Part shown: piece after piece, positions 30,950 through 38,405 of the stretch | Layout: every line of letters starts with the position of its first letter | How positions within the stretch are numbered: position 1 is the first letter of the stretch | From: a virus | Reading direction: 5' to 3' (one strand) | Length of the DNA stretch: 53,698 bases | Virus record (IMG/VR): IMGVR_UViG_3300009034_000052 | Location: 1 to 53,698 of that record | Translations under genes and position numbers: made by a program | The notes under the pieces: generated by a model | The model's input: the letters and a program-made list of their open reading frames with translations, nothing else | Database searches by the model: none | What the model was told of the DNA's origin: nothing

Positions 30950-32724
30950 TAGCTCTCATCTCCTTGGTCTTCTGGCTCCTGAATCGGAACTCCTCGATCT
31001 CCCCCTCCTGGCATGGTTCTCTCGGGGGCGCCGTCCGAGTCCTGTGGCGTGCGTCCGCCTCCAATCCGCGAGGTGGGCAACGGGTCTCGCACCCGTGTCG
31101 GGGAGACGGTGAAGTTTGCGCCGTCCTCCGCCACGTTGGTGTCGAACCCTGCGCGCTCGTAGAGGTTAACTGTCATTGCCACCGTCTGCTTTATCTGCAT
31201 GTCTCGAAGCTCGTCCCGGCTCTCCACCTTGCCGAACTGTAGCACCCAGTCTGTTATCCCGAGCTTGGGAAGGAGGAAGTCGTTGAACGGTTCTTCCACG
31301 TCGCTCATATACTGGCGCGTAACCCTGTTCTGCACGTCTATTCTAGGGCGGGCGGTGAACCCCGTGGTTCCAGGCTCGGAGATGTTGACAAAGACGGGCG
31401 TGACTCCGAACAGTCCACAGACCTTTTCCACGTAGAGGCGGTAGTAGTCAATACTCTGCATGTCGCCGAGCTTGGGCGAGATATCAACTGGCGTGATGTT
31501 CCTGCCTTGCTCCATGCCGATGAATACGATGATGGGTTCGAGGCTGAACTCGGTTTCCCCAGTCCGTGCGTCTCGCCGAGTCTTGCTTCTGAGCTGGTTG
31601 AGGACGTGTGTTCTTATCTCCTCAACCTTTGACTTGTCTGCGCCCTCTATGCCCAGTATCAGGCTGGCGTGGCCGTGGCTATATATCTGAAGGTTGTACT
31701 CATCCATGTAGTCGATGACGTAGAGAAGCTTCACCGCCGCGATTATCTTGCTAAGTCCGAAGGCTTCTGGGTCGATTCTGCTTGAGGATGAGTGTATGAC
31801 CTCATCTTTACCGAAGCGAGATACGACCTTACCGCCCACCTTCTGGATGTACGCCGTCTGGATGAGGTCGCTTTTACACTTCTTACACTTTGGGGTAGCG
31901 GGCTTCCGGGTCAAGCTCTTAAGGTCAAGGTATTCATCCTGCTTGGTCTCCATCTGAACACGCTTGTAACACACGGGGCAGAAGTACTCATCGCTAGTGA
32001 AGTTGCCGTAGTCATCCATCACGGGAAACGTTATGCTTCCATCGAGAACCCGAACCCCCCTAGGAACCCTGACCACCTTCTTGGCATTGGGATCGTAGGC
32101 TTCTGTGTGTCCCAGTTCCCAGTAGAAGTCGTCCAATGCAAGCAAGTACCACAACGTGCTGTGGAGGAACTCCTTGAAAGTTCTGCCCTCGCCGACAAGC
32201 GATTGGGCATCTCTATCCTCACCTATTAACTGTCTGAATGTCTTGTATTGATCTATGTTGGGCGTGTCGAACTCCTTACCCTCGCAGATTTCACATTCCT
32301 CGATCTCGGGGCTATCGTATTCCTTCTCACAGTTGGTACATTTCTTCTTGAAGCGAGGCTCGATGGTACAGCCAGGTGTTAAAACCTCTCCGATTGAGGC
32401 TCGGAAGATGGTGCGTAGAAGCCAGTGAACCTTCGACAGCACCATGAACTTCGGGTACAGGTAGGCGGGGTTGCGGGCTTTAGCCTCCAGTTCACCAGAG
32501 ACGAAGTCAGGTATTGGCTGACGGGTTTCCTTGGTGATGAGGCGTCCACCTATAATCCTATGAGTAAGAATTTTCGAGGCTATCCGCGGTATGAAGGGCA
32601 GACGGGCTAGAGCCGACTCATGAACTGTTGAACCAGTCCACAACCCCCTGTGAACTATATCGTCCGTGGTCCGTATCGGAAAGATCCTATCCAGTAGCTT
32701 CTCACTGGTGCTTCGTTCGTCCAT
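30949..32724 (-). CDS. Portal protein with two zinc-ribbon insertions
   Basis: A 591-aa protein directly downstream of the terminase. Residues 35-120 carry the wing-like start; LLYVIDYMDEYNLQIYSHGHAS... and GLFGVTPVFVNISEPGTTGFTAR (about 440-465) are the stem-to-crown region of portals, followed by the clip and crown and a Gly/Pro-rich tail. Unusual: it has Cys129/132/144/147 and Cys249/252/280/283, two complete zinc-ribbon-type sets that are not part of classical portals. It forms the vertex through which DNA is packaged. It has its own promoter at 32752-32760. Confidence 0.87.
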   Translation of the reverse strand: MDERSTSEKLLDRIFPIRTTDDIVHRGLWTGSTVHESALARLPFIPRIASKILTHRIIGGRLITKETRQPIPDFVSGELEAKARNPAYLYPKFMVLSKVHWLLRTIFRASIGEVLTPGCTIEPRFKKKCTNCEKEYDSPEIEECEICEGKEFDTPNIDQYKTFRQLIGEDRDAQSLVGEGRTFKEFLHSTLWYLLALDDFYWELGHTEAYDPNAKKVVRVPRGVRVLDGSITFPVMDDYGNFTSDEYFCPVCYKRVQMETKQDEYLDLKSLTRKPATPKCKKCKSDLIQTAYIQKVGGKVVSRFGKDEVIHSSSSRIDPEAFGLSKIIAAVKLLYVIDYMDEYNLQIYSHGHASLILGIEGADKSKVEEIRTHVLNQLRSKTRRDARTGETEFSLEPIIVFIGMEQGRNITPVDISPKLGDMQSIDYYRLYVEKVCGLFGVTPVFVNISEPGTTGFTARPRIDVQNRVTRQYMSDVEEPFNDFLLPKLGITDWVLQFGKVESRDELRDMQIKQTVAMTVNLYERAGFDTNVAEDGANFTVSPTRVRDPLPTSRIGGGRTPQDSDGAPERTMPGGGDRGVPIQEPEDQGDES

Positions 32725-32749
32725 GTCGAGTAGAGTAAAGCCAAGTTTT

Positions 32750-32760
32750 ATCTTAAAAAG
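32750..32760 (-). promoter_or_regulatory. Promoter of the portal operon
   Basis: The minus strand reads TTTTCTTTTTAAGATAAAAC, with the CTTTTTAAG centre 32 bases before the ATG. It belongs with the boxes before the tail tube and capsid protease genes (CTTTTAAGATTGAA). Confidence 0.6.
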
Positions 32761-32772
32761 AAAATCGTGTAG

Positions 32773-34503
32773 TTACCGCCTTAGAATCGGGAGATGGACA
32801 CCGGGCAGCTTCACCGTCGCCACGCCAATCTCAAACGGCTTCTTAAATGCTATCAGCGCTAGGCAGAGGGCGTCGGAATAGTCGTCCGTGATGGGGGTTT
32901 CAACGCGCGGCTTCCCCGTGGGGGAGGCGCCGAACTGGGTCATCTTCAGCTCTATTATCAGTTGACGGGCGGAGCGGGGCATCTCGATGTCCCCTATCTC
33001 GATGATTTGCTTGCAGAAGTCGTAGAGGGAAAGCTTCTGAGAGATGCCGCTGTTATCATACGGCTCAATGACGAGGGGGGACCAACCAGACTCGACCCAC
33101 CTCGTCTTAAGGCTTTCCGAGTAGGGGCCGCCCATCCCCGTTTTCTCTGGGACGATATGTTCGAAGCCGAACCTGCTGTTAAGCAATCCAACATACGCGT
33201 ATTGGTGTGCGAAGGTCGACGGCTCCGCTAGGTCTGGGTTGAAGCCCCAGACATGGGCTACCTTATAGCGTGGGCGACGGTTCGGGTTTTTATGTTGACC
33301 GACGACGACCATGGCTGACGTGTCGTGGAGGCGGGCTGGGTCGATGCCGAGGCTGTAGACGTAGTCTTCCTCTGGCACCATGGCCTTACAGTCGTAGTCC
33401 GTCCTGCTACACTCGTTTATCGCCTTCTCCGAGAAGTAGCTACTGCCAGCATCGGCGAACTCCGCTAGGTACTCCGCCTTGAATAGGGTGGGGCTGATGG
33501 TTGCGCGATCATCCTCGTAGACCTGTCTATCGAAATACTTATTTCTTAACGAGGGTATCTGCATTGACTTGAACCGCGGGTTTCTCTCGCATTCTTGGTA
33601 GATGGTCCAAAAGTATCCTCTGCGGAACATGGGTCTGCTTAGAACGTAGAGCTTTCCACCAGCGATGCCGAGAAGGGGACTGACGCGGGTGACTTCCTCC
33701 TCCCTGATGTACCTCGCCTCGTTAACCCAGATACACAGGATATTGGTTTTCCCAGCTATCCGACTCTTCGCCGTTAGATAATATATTCGACTTCCGTTTT
33801 TGAAGTATATGATGTGCTCGGGCTTTCTAGCCTCGGCGAGCTTGGTGGCCTCAAGCTCAGTATCCACCGCCATCATGTCCAGCGTTCTCTCCATGATTTC
33901 CGTGCTTTGGCTCTGCGTGCTACAGAGAATGAGTTGAGAACTGCCGGGGTTCATCAGGGCCAGCCACGTGCTGAAGGTGCGGATCATGAGGTCTTTACCA
34001 ATTTGCCCTCCCGCGCACACTGTGACTCGGGTGTGGTTTAGGAAAGCCTCAGCCATCTCTACTTGGTAGTCTTGAAGCTCTACGTGTTCCCCACGCTCTA
34101 TGATCATGTCATTAACGAATTTACTGAACCCGTTTATTCCCTCCACCCAAGACAGCAATTTCTCGTCGCTGATGTATCTGCGCGGCTCTGGCGGCGGTGG
34201 CTCCCTATTGGTGAGCACCATTATGCGAGAACTAAGGTCGTCCTCCACCACCCCCTCCTCCGTAGGTTTCAACTTCAGCACCTTCTTCCTTCTGCTACCA
34301 CCCCTAGCTAGATGGGGGTAATGTTTCTGCCTGTACTTGTATAGGTACGAGTGGTTTAGTTGAAGCTTCCTATCGGTGGGATAGCGGTTACGACTCATCT
34401 CTGCGATTGTCTGCGGTGAGGTGCCGTCCGCGATGAGCTTATCCCACTCCTCAAAGTCGGGGTGATTGAAAAACTTCTTGAAGGTGTATTCGCGTCCACG
34501 CAT
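32773..34503 (-). CDS. terL: Terminase large subunit
   Basis: A 576-aa packaging motor ATPase/nuclease. The N-terminal about 60 residues look like a DNA-binding helical part (SPQTIAEMSRNRYP). The ATPase has CAGGQIGKDLM (165-173) at the Walker A place and ILCIWVNEARY (about 256-264) at Walker B; the usual Ser/Thr after GK is Asp, and the usual Asp-Glu is Asn-Glu. The RNase H-like nuclease shows YSLGIDPARLHDTSAM (Asp388), then EKTGMGGPYSESL and DDYSDALCLAL (Asp541, Asp544). It starts a leaderless transcript from a TATA 29 bases upstream. No small subunit was recognised. Confidence 0.92.
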   Translation of the reverse strand: MRGREYTFKKFFNHPDFEEWDKLIADGTSPQTIAEMSRNRYPTDRKLQLNHSYLYKYRQKHYPHLARGGSRRKKVLKLKPTEEGVVEDDLSSRIMVLTNREPPPPEPRRYISDEKLLSWVEGINGFSKFVNDMIIERGEHVELQDYQVEMAEAFLNHTRVTVCAGGQIGKDLMIRTFSTWLALMNPGSSQLILCSTQSQSTEIMERTLDMMAVDTELEATKLAEARKPEHIIYFKNGSRIYYLTAKSRIAGKTNILCIWVNEARYIREEEVTRVSPLLGIAGGKLYVLSRPMFRRGYFWTIYQECERNPRFKSMQIPSLRNKYFDRQVYEDDRATISPTLFKAEYLAEFADAGSSYFSEKAINECSRTDYDCKAMVPEEDYVYSLGIDPARLHDTSAMVVVGQHKNPNRRPRYKVAHVWGFNPDLAEPSTFAHQYAYVGLLNSRFGFEHIVPEKTGMGGPYSESLKTRWVESGWSPLVIEPYDNSGISQKLSLYDFCKQIIEIGDIEMPRSARQLIIELKMTQFGASPTGKPRVETPITDDYSDALCLALIAFKKPFEIGVATVKLPGVHLPILRR

Positions 34504-34526
34504 AGTATGTATTCAGAGTCTTTCAA

Positions 34527-34563
34527 CAATTTAAAGCCTACGCCAAACACTACCCTTAAATAG
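34527..34563. promoter_or_regulatory. Divergent promoter region between terminase and the lysis-like genes
   Basis: On the minus strand CTTTAAATTG (34527-34536) lies 29 bases before the terminase ATG. On the plus strand CCTTAAATAG (34554-34563) lies 29 bases before ATG 34588. Both transcripts would be practically leaderless. This marks the switch from minus- to plus-strand coding. Confidence 0.6.
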
Positions 34564-34587
34564 TAAAAAAACTAATTAGTGTTTGAA

Positions 34588-34821
34588 ATGGCAGTCTCTG
34601 AAAAGATAGAAAAGGCAGACGTGATCAACCTAGCCGCCTTAACCGCCGTCCTAGTCTTCGCTGTTCTCGTTGGTACTGGTATTATCTTCGCTTGGTATCT
34701 TCCAAACGAGTCACCCCTAGATGCGTTCCTACAGCTTTGGGATAAGGCGATAACTGTGGTCATGGCAATCTTCCTTGCCTATGGAATCACTACTAGGAAT
34801 AGTCAGAACACCACGGGGTAA
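34588..34821 (+). CDS. Small two-helix membrane protein, holin candidate
   Basis: About 77 aa from ATG at 34588 (29 bases after a TATA). Two hydrophobic helices: AALTAVLVFAVLVGTGIIFAW (21 residues, about 16-36) and AITVVMAIFLAYGI (about 54-67), joined by a loop with PNESPLDAFLQLW. The size and topology are those of class II holins. The next gene, overlapping by about 40 bases, has a cysteine-peptidase-like domain, so the pair could be a lysis cassette. Function inferred from topology and neighbour only. Confidence 0.6.
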   Translation: MAVSEKIEKADVINLAALTAVLVFAVLVGTGIIFAWYLPNESPLDAFLQLWDKAITVVMAIFLAYGITTRNSQNTTG

Positions 34822-35530
34822 TGTCTTGGGCTGGCTGGAGCGTCACTTCTGTACGAAGTTGTCCAGTAAAATTAAGGTACTTCAAGAAGAGAATGCCGCG
34901 CTTAGAAGGTTTCTAGGAAAATCCGAGGAAACAGTCGAGGAACTTACTGGAAAGCTCCAGCGGTGTATAGATAAGCGCAAGGAACTGAGGACCGAAATCA
35001 AGAGACTGGAGAAATCCGCCGCGTGGTTCGAGGCTAGGATGAAGACCTTGGAGAAAGCCCTTGAGGACGCCATGGTCATCCCAGAACTCAGCGTTGACGA
35101 GTCTGAGCTGGCCGTGTACAGGTTTGAGGGTAAGATCTTCGCGGGGTACGACCTCAGAGTGGCCGACCTCGAATACTACCAGCTTCCCTACGACGCGTGG
35201 ATTGAGTTGCTCGCGTCGGTTCAGCGGGAGGTGGGTGAAAGCCTCTCCAAGTGGAGGGCGAATGTAAGCGACTGTGACGACTGGGCGTATGTCATGGGGG
35301 CCACTGTCGTCCAAGCATTCGTGAAGGCGGGGCTGGACAAGCAGGGCGCCTTCATGATCCTGTGGGACATGACGGGGGCGCAGAAGCACGCCTACAACGG
35401 ATTCATGGACACGGACGGACAGGTGTGGGTGTACGAGCCCCAAGACGGCACCGTCGTCGGAAAGCTGGGCGAGACCTCCGGTGCCTACGAGACAGATTGG
35501 GTCTGGTTTCCAGGAGCACAACCCGTATAG
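34781..35530 (+). CDS. Coiled-coil protein with papain/transglutaminase-like Cys-His domain (lysin candidate)
   Basis: About 249 aa from ATG 34781 (a TTG at 34826 is an alternative). Residues 28-98 form a coiled coil. The C-terminal domain has SDCDDWAYV (Cys165), KHAYNGFMDTDGQVWVYEPQ (split; His203, Asn206, Glu219), the Cys-His-Asn/Glu order and 'HAYNxxxxxDGxVWxxEPQ' phrase found in small papain-like peptidases of viruses. Archaeal virus lysins include transglutaminase-like peptidases, so a cell-wall or S-layer cleaving role is reasonable. Composition is high in G+C relative to the accessory array. It overlaps the holin-like gene. Confidence 0.65.
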   Translation: MESLLGIVRTPRGNVLGWLERHFCTKLSSKIKVLQEENAALRRFLGKSEETVEELTGKLQRCIDKRKELRTEIKRLEKSAAWFEARMKTLEKALEDAMVIPELSVDESELAVYRFEGKIFAGYDLRVADLEYYQLPYDAWIELLASVQREVGESLSKWRANVSDCDDWAYVMGATVVQAFVKAGLDKQGAFMILWDMTGAQKHAYNGFMDTDGQVWVYEPQDGTVVGKLGETSGAYETDWVWFPGAQPV

Positions 35531-35533
35531 GAA

Positions 35534-35542
35534 GACTTTTAA
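35534..35542 (+). promoter_or_regulatory. Promoter of the 128-aa gene
   Basis: GACTTTTAACC is centred about 27 bases before ATG 35566, again predicting a leaderless start. Confidence 0.45.
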
Positions 35543-35565
35543 CCACCAAGAGAGAATAAATAGTG

Positions 35566-35952
35566 ATGACTGAGCGGGGCTTCAGCGTCGTGACGTTCAG
35601 TGAGATGCGTGAGATGAGGGTGAGCCAGATGCAGCCGCGCCCCAAAGTGGTGTTTGTCAACCGCCGCAAGGCGTTCCAACCCCCAAGCGACACCCTAGCG
35701 CAATACGTAGAGATGAGGCAACGGGCAAAATCTAATCCCCGCATCAACCTTCGTCAAAGCGCGTTCGGCGAACGGTATAGGAACCGCTACGGACATAAAA
35801 TCATAAGAAGCAGCGACGCCATGAGGCAGCTACGGAGGCTGGCTGAGATAAGCAGAGAACGCCCCGTACTGATGGTCATAGATAAGGACAGGCCAGACGG
35901 TGACATTCTAGTTGAGTTGGTTAATCACATGATGGCAAGCGGAGCATGGTAA
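35566..35952 (+). CDS. Basic uncharacterised protein
   Basis: About 128 aa, rich in Arg (RQRAKSNPRINLRQ, RYRNRYGHKIIRSS). It ends in a short hydrophobic helix with VLMVIDKDRPDGDILVELV. No family recognised. The TATA 27 bases upstream and a tight junction with the next gene (1 base) show it starts a small operon. Confidence 0.55.
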   Translation: MTERGFSVVTFSEMREMRVSQMQPRPKVVFVNRRKAFQPPSDTLAQYVEMRQRAKSNPRINLRQSAFGERYRNRYGHKIIRSSDAMRQLRRLAEISRERPVLMVIDKDRPDGDILVELVNHMMASGAW

Positions 35953-35953
35953 A

Positions 35954-36517
35954 ATGAGCGAGAAGAGACGTAGACGCCGAAAAAAAGAGAAGCCTCCCCT
36001 TGAACCCGTACCAACCATATATAACATCGACGTAGAGGCGGAGACGCCCCAGCAGCAACCCACGCCAGAGGCGACGCGAGGCATGGTGCTTCACCCAGAG
36101 GGTGGTGGAGATCCCGCGCCCCCCGTCAAGGTGCTGACGCCAGACACAGTGGAGGTGAGCCCCATGGCAGACCTGCCGCAGATGGCGCGAAGGCCGCCCG
36201 ACGAACTCCCCGTAATACGCGGGTACAACGTGGAAGCCGAACCCCCGAAGAAGAGGGTCGAAACGGAGGCGACCACGCAAGAAGCCAGAGACCAAGAGAA
36301 ACTACGGGGCTCGATAAGGGACTGGACTGCAGGCTACAGGCGCCCCGACGGAAAACAGGTGATAATCCAAGGCGACGCCGAAGGCGGAGCACTCACACCT
36401 AGCGTCGCCACGCCCACCCAAGGCAAGCTACAGTCCTCAGACGGCAGGAGAGACGAGATACTCCGCCAAATACTGCACCAGTTAAAGGAGGAGAAAGATG
36501 CCGAGAATACAGACTGA
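35954..36517 (+). CDS. Disordered, proline- and charge-rich protein
   Basis: A 187-aa protein starting MSEKRRRRRKKEKPP. Most of it is Pro/Glu/Gln rich without hydrophobic core; the last about 30 residues (RRDEILRQILHQLKEEK) form a charged amphipathic helix. Such low-complexity proteins are often scaffolds or DNA-condensing factors, but nothing here decides it. Confidence 0.5.
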   Translation: MSEKRRRRRKKEKPPLEPVPTIYNIDVEAETPQQQPTPEATRGMVLHPEGGGDPAPPVKVLTPDTVEVSPMADLPQMARRPPDELPVIRGYNVEAEPPKKRVETEATTQEARDQEKLRGSIRDWTAGYRRPDGKQVIIQGDAEGGALTPSVATPTQGKLQSSDGRRDEILRQILHQLKEEKDAENTD

Positions 36518-36773
36518 CAGCCTCATCACAGAACTCATGGCCGCCCGATCAGGCACAGCCCTCCTAGCCAGAGAAATCGGACGCATACTACACACCGTCT
36601 ACCACAGAGCCGCCTCACCCAAATCCATCTCCAAAACCCTCATACTACTAGACCAAGACCACACCATGCTAAACAGAAGACAAACCACCAACCAAGAAAA
36701 AGCATCCTACAACTGCCGATACATCTACAAATGGGGACACTTCCATGAGAAAAACCCAGACACACCACACTAA
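36498..36773 (+). CDS. C/A-rich gene of unknown function with a possible helix-turn-helix
   Basis: A 91-aa protein; GGAGGAGAAAG precedes the ATG. Residues 17-60 (RSGTALLAREIGRILHTVYHRAASPKSISKTL) could form a small helical DNA-binding unit. The coding strand is very poor in G and T from about 36560 on, and C/A runs dominate, unlike its neighbours upstream. It overlaps the upstream gene by 20 bases and the next by 29. Confidence 0.5.
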   Translation: MPRIQTDSLITELMAARSGTALLAREIGRILHTVYHRAASPKSISKTLILLDQDHTMLNRRQTTNQEKASYNCRYIYKWGHFHEKNPDTPH

Positions 36774-36927
36774 CTACAACCCACCAACCACCGTCAAAGT
36801 CTACCAAGGAGAACACCAAATACTAACCCTACTAGAACGATACAGCAGAAAAACCCTATCCAAAGGACTCATAACCGCCCTACAACAATGGATAAAACAA
36901 AACCAACACCGAGCCCACCAACTCTAA
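36745..36927 (+). CDS. 60-residue C/A-rich gene
   Basis: MRKTQTHHTNYNPPTTVKVY, then helix-rich GEHQILTLLERYSRKTLSKG. The DNA is almost free of G and T, the extreme of the trend begun in the gene upstream; immediately afterwards the composition flips. It may encode a small basic DNA-binding protein. Confidence is limited by length. Confidence 0.45.
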   Translation: MRKTQTHHTNYNPPTTVKVYQGEHQILTLLERYSRKTLSKGLITALQQWIKQNQHRAHQL

Positions 36928-37158
36928 ACCAACACACCCCGCAACCTTAGTAGCCCCTTCCTGTGCTTGGGTGTTTTTATTGTGTTTTGGGAAGTTGGTT
37001 GGGTGGGTATATAGTTTATGGTTATATATTGGTGTTTACTTGTGTATTTACTGGGGTTTACACATAGTTTATTTAGGGCTATATAGTCTATGTGTCATTG
37101 GTTGTTTACGGTGGTAAAGCTTAAATAGGCTGAACCCCTAGACCTATACACGCCTAAG
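36928..37158. repeat. Non-coding tract with two interleaved short repeat families (candidate origin/control region)
   Basis: A 231-base G/T-rich non-coding stretch. Family A is ATATAGTYTATG and relatives at 37009-37020, 37062-37073 and 37081-37092. Family B is KGTTTAC-like at 37033-37039, 37045-37051 (TATTTAC), 37056-37061 and 37104-37109, the last being part of a palindromic promoter. The strand composition switches from C/A-rich (before 36930) to G/T-rich here. A T run at about 36973-36978 may end the upstream transcript. Confidence 0.55.
37104..37128 (+). promoter_or_regulatory. Palindrome-TATA promoter 1
   Basis: GTTTAC-GGTG-GTAAAG (37104-37119) is followed at once by CTTAAATAG. ATG 37159 lies 35 bases after the TATA centre. 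The same arrangement is at 38585 and 41870. Confidence 0.65.
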
Positions 37159-37173
37159 ATGGAGTTGAGTTGA
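37159..37173 (+). other. Four-codon ORF (MELS) at the expected start position
   Basis: At the position where other promoters of this class have their gene start (CCTAAGATGGAG) there is ATG followed by three codons and TGA. The next gene starts four bases later. It may be a translation-coupling mini-ORF or a relic. Confidence 0.4.
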
Positions 37174-37176
37174 AGG

Positions 37177-37359
37177 ATGAGGATAAGAATACCGCCTAAC
37201 AAGGTGTCTGAGATAAGAAGAATATTAGAGTTAGTGGAGGCCTCGCCTACGCCTATGGGATTGATCTTAGATAATGAGGGAAATAAGCACTTCGAGAGAG
37301 TCTATGATATGAAAGACCACTCGAAAGACTTTAAACGACTCTACGAGGTGAAAGGCTGA
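37177..37359 (+). CDS. 60-residue uncharacterised protein
   Basis: MRIRIPPNKVSEIRRILELV, then a turn and DNEGNKHFERVYD, ending in a charged helix. A GAAGG precedes the ATG and a palindromic promoter lies upstream. Alpha/beta by eye; no family recognised. Confidence 0.55.
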   Translation: MRIRIPPNKVSEIRRILELVEASPTPMGLILDNEGNKHFERVYDMKDHSKDFKRLYEVKG

Positions 37360-37360
37360 A

Positions 37361-37510
37361 ATGAGCAGTTATAGCGTTAAGGTAGACGGTAAACCCGTAA
37401 CCCGGGACATGGTGAAAACGACATATAGTTGTGGTTGCGTAATCCTGAAAGATGGTAGGCGCGTACGCGGTTACAGAGTCGGCCCCTGTCCCATACACGA
37501 TGAAGCCTAA
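37361..37510 (+). CDS. 49-residue protein with CxC/C zinc-type cysteines
   Basis: ATG at 37361 follows the preceding stop directly (TGAAATG). The 49-aa product is beta-like (SYSVKVDGKPVTRDMVKTT) with CGC (24-26) and CPIH (43-46), enough for one zinc site. Below normal length cut-offs, but it is in tight operon spacing and is followed by a T-rich terminator (CCCCCTTTTT). Confidence 0.5.
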   Translation: MSSYSVKVDGKPVTRDMVKTTYSCGCVILKDGRRVRGYRVGPCPIHDEA

Positions 37511-37531
37511 TCCCCCTTTTTATTCATCAGC

Positions 37532-37553
37532 TTATTGGTCTAGACACCAATAA
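37532..37553. terminator. Perfect 8-bp inverted repeat between convergent genes
   Basis: TTATTGGT (37532-37539), six bases, ACCAATAA (37546-37553). It lies between the plus-strand 49-aa gene and the minus-strand Cys-rich gene; both sides also have T runs (37515-37521 on plus, 37627-37633 read as T7 on minus). A bidirectional terminator is the simplest reading. Confidence 0.5.
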
Positions 37554-37637
37554 CCAACACGACGAAAACCAGAGGCTACTAAATTAGGGGTTGCTACTCA
37601 TGTGTTGGTTGGTTGGGGGGTTGTGTAAAAAAAGGGG

Positions 37638-38213
37638 TTATTGGTTTGGGTGTTGTGTGTTTTCCTTGGATTTGGTTGTTAGGTCTTTGCTGAAGGCTTG
37701 TTCTAGTTCTGGGTGGTCTTTGATTGTTTGTATGATTAGGGCTGAGACTCCGAGTCTGGGGGATTGTTTCCAGGCTTCGTGTAGGAATTCGTTATAGACT
37801 TGGGGTTGTTCTGGTTGTTGGGGATCTGTTAGGTCGTGGTAGTCGTTTGTTCCAAATATGGTTTTAAGCTCTGGTTCTGTGTCTGGGTCTTCTTGGATCT
37901 CTATGTATTCTGAGTGTTCACAGTTTTCGCAGACTGTGGCCTTATATTCTAGGCAGAGTCGGCATTGTTCGCGGTTTATGTCTGCCTCTAGTTCTGGGTC
38001 GCAGCCTCGGCAGTCTTTGAACTCGCAGTCTTTGCAGGCATCAATCATCATGTAGACTCCATATTCTTGATAGTCTATGTCGTAGAGTTCTGTCTCAGGT
38101 TTTAAGAATTCAGCCTTTACGAACTCGATCACTTGATCGATGTCTGTGGCCTTGGCGCGTGCTAGTTCGTTTCTGTCGTTTGAGTCGCTCCACCATATAC
38201 GATATAAGCTCAT
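37638..38213 (-). CDS. Cysteine-rich zinc-binding protein
   Basis: A 191-aa protein. Four CxxC-type pairs stand close together (CKDC, CRGC, CRLC, CENC, about 60-100), which could hold two or more zinc ions. The N-terminus resembles a small alpha/beta unit (YRIWWSDSNDRNELARAKATD), the C-terminus is a helix plus a polar C/A-rich tail. It is one of two minus-strand genes in the accessory region and shares an operon with the 47-aa gene upstream. Function unknown. Confidence 0.65.
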   Translation of the reverse strand: MSLYRIWWSDSNDRNELARAKATDIDQVIEFVKAEFLKPETELYDIDYQEYGVYMMIDACKDCEFKDCRGCDPELEADINREQCRLCLEYKATVCENCEHSEYIEIQEDPDTEPELKTIFGTNDYHDLTDPQQPEQPQVYNEFLHEAWKQSPRLGVSALIIQTIKDHPELEQAFSKDLTTKSKENTQHPNQ

Positions 38214-38214
38214 T

Positions 38215-38358
38215 TTATTCTAACTCCGCGTCTGCTTCTCGCCAGTCTCCCCAAGACTTTAATTTGGTTATGGCCTCAGCCTCAGACATATTATATGCGT
38301 CTATTAGGCTGATCTTCTTTAGCCACGTCGGTAGCCTTTTCCAAGTCTCTATCTTCAC
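38215..38358 (-). CDS. 47-residue helical protein
   Basis: GTG start at 38358 with GAGGTGA 4 bases upstream; it ends 1 base before the next gene's ATG. It is Lys/Trp/Glu rich with two amphipathic helices (TWLKKISLIDAYNMSEAEAI). No family recognised, but the ribosome site is perfect. Confidence 0.55.
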   Translation of the reverse strand: MKIETWKRLPTWLKKISLIDAYNMSEAEAITKLKSWGDWREADAELE

Positions 38359-38394
38359 GTTCTCACCTCTTGGGTGATCTAGCCTAGACCGTAA

Positions 38395-38404
38395 GGCTTA
38401 AAAG
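38395..38404 (-). promoter_or_regulatory. Promoter of the minus-strand two-gene operon
   Basis: The minus strand reads CGTAAACCCTTTTAAGCC, with CTTTTAAG about 42 bases before the GTG. Its BRE-side CGTAAAC is the other strand of the GTTTACG half-site of the plus-strand promoter beside it, so the two promoters share sequence. Confidence 0.5.
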
Positions 38405-38405
38405 G

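Noticed and set aside
37009-37109. CRISPR array
   Set aside because: The repeats are only 7-12 bases, irregularly spaced and interleaved; no uniform spacers.
36945-37585. Inverted repeats flanking 37177-37510 as ends of a mobile element (GGCTACTAA)
   Set aside because: Only about 10 of 11 bases match, with no transposase between and no target duplication.
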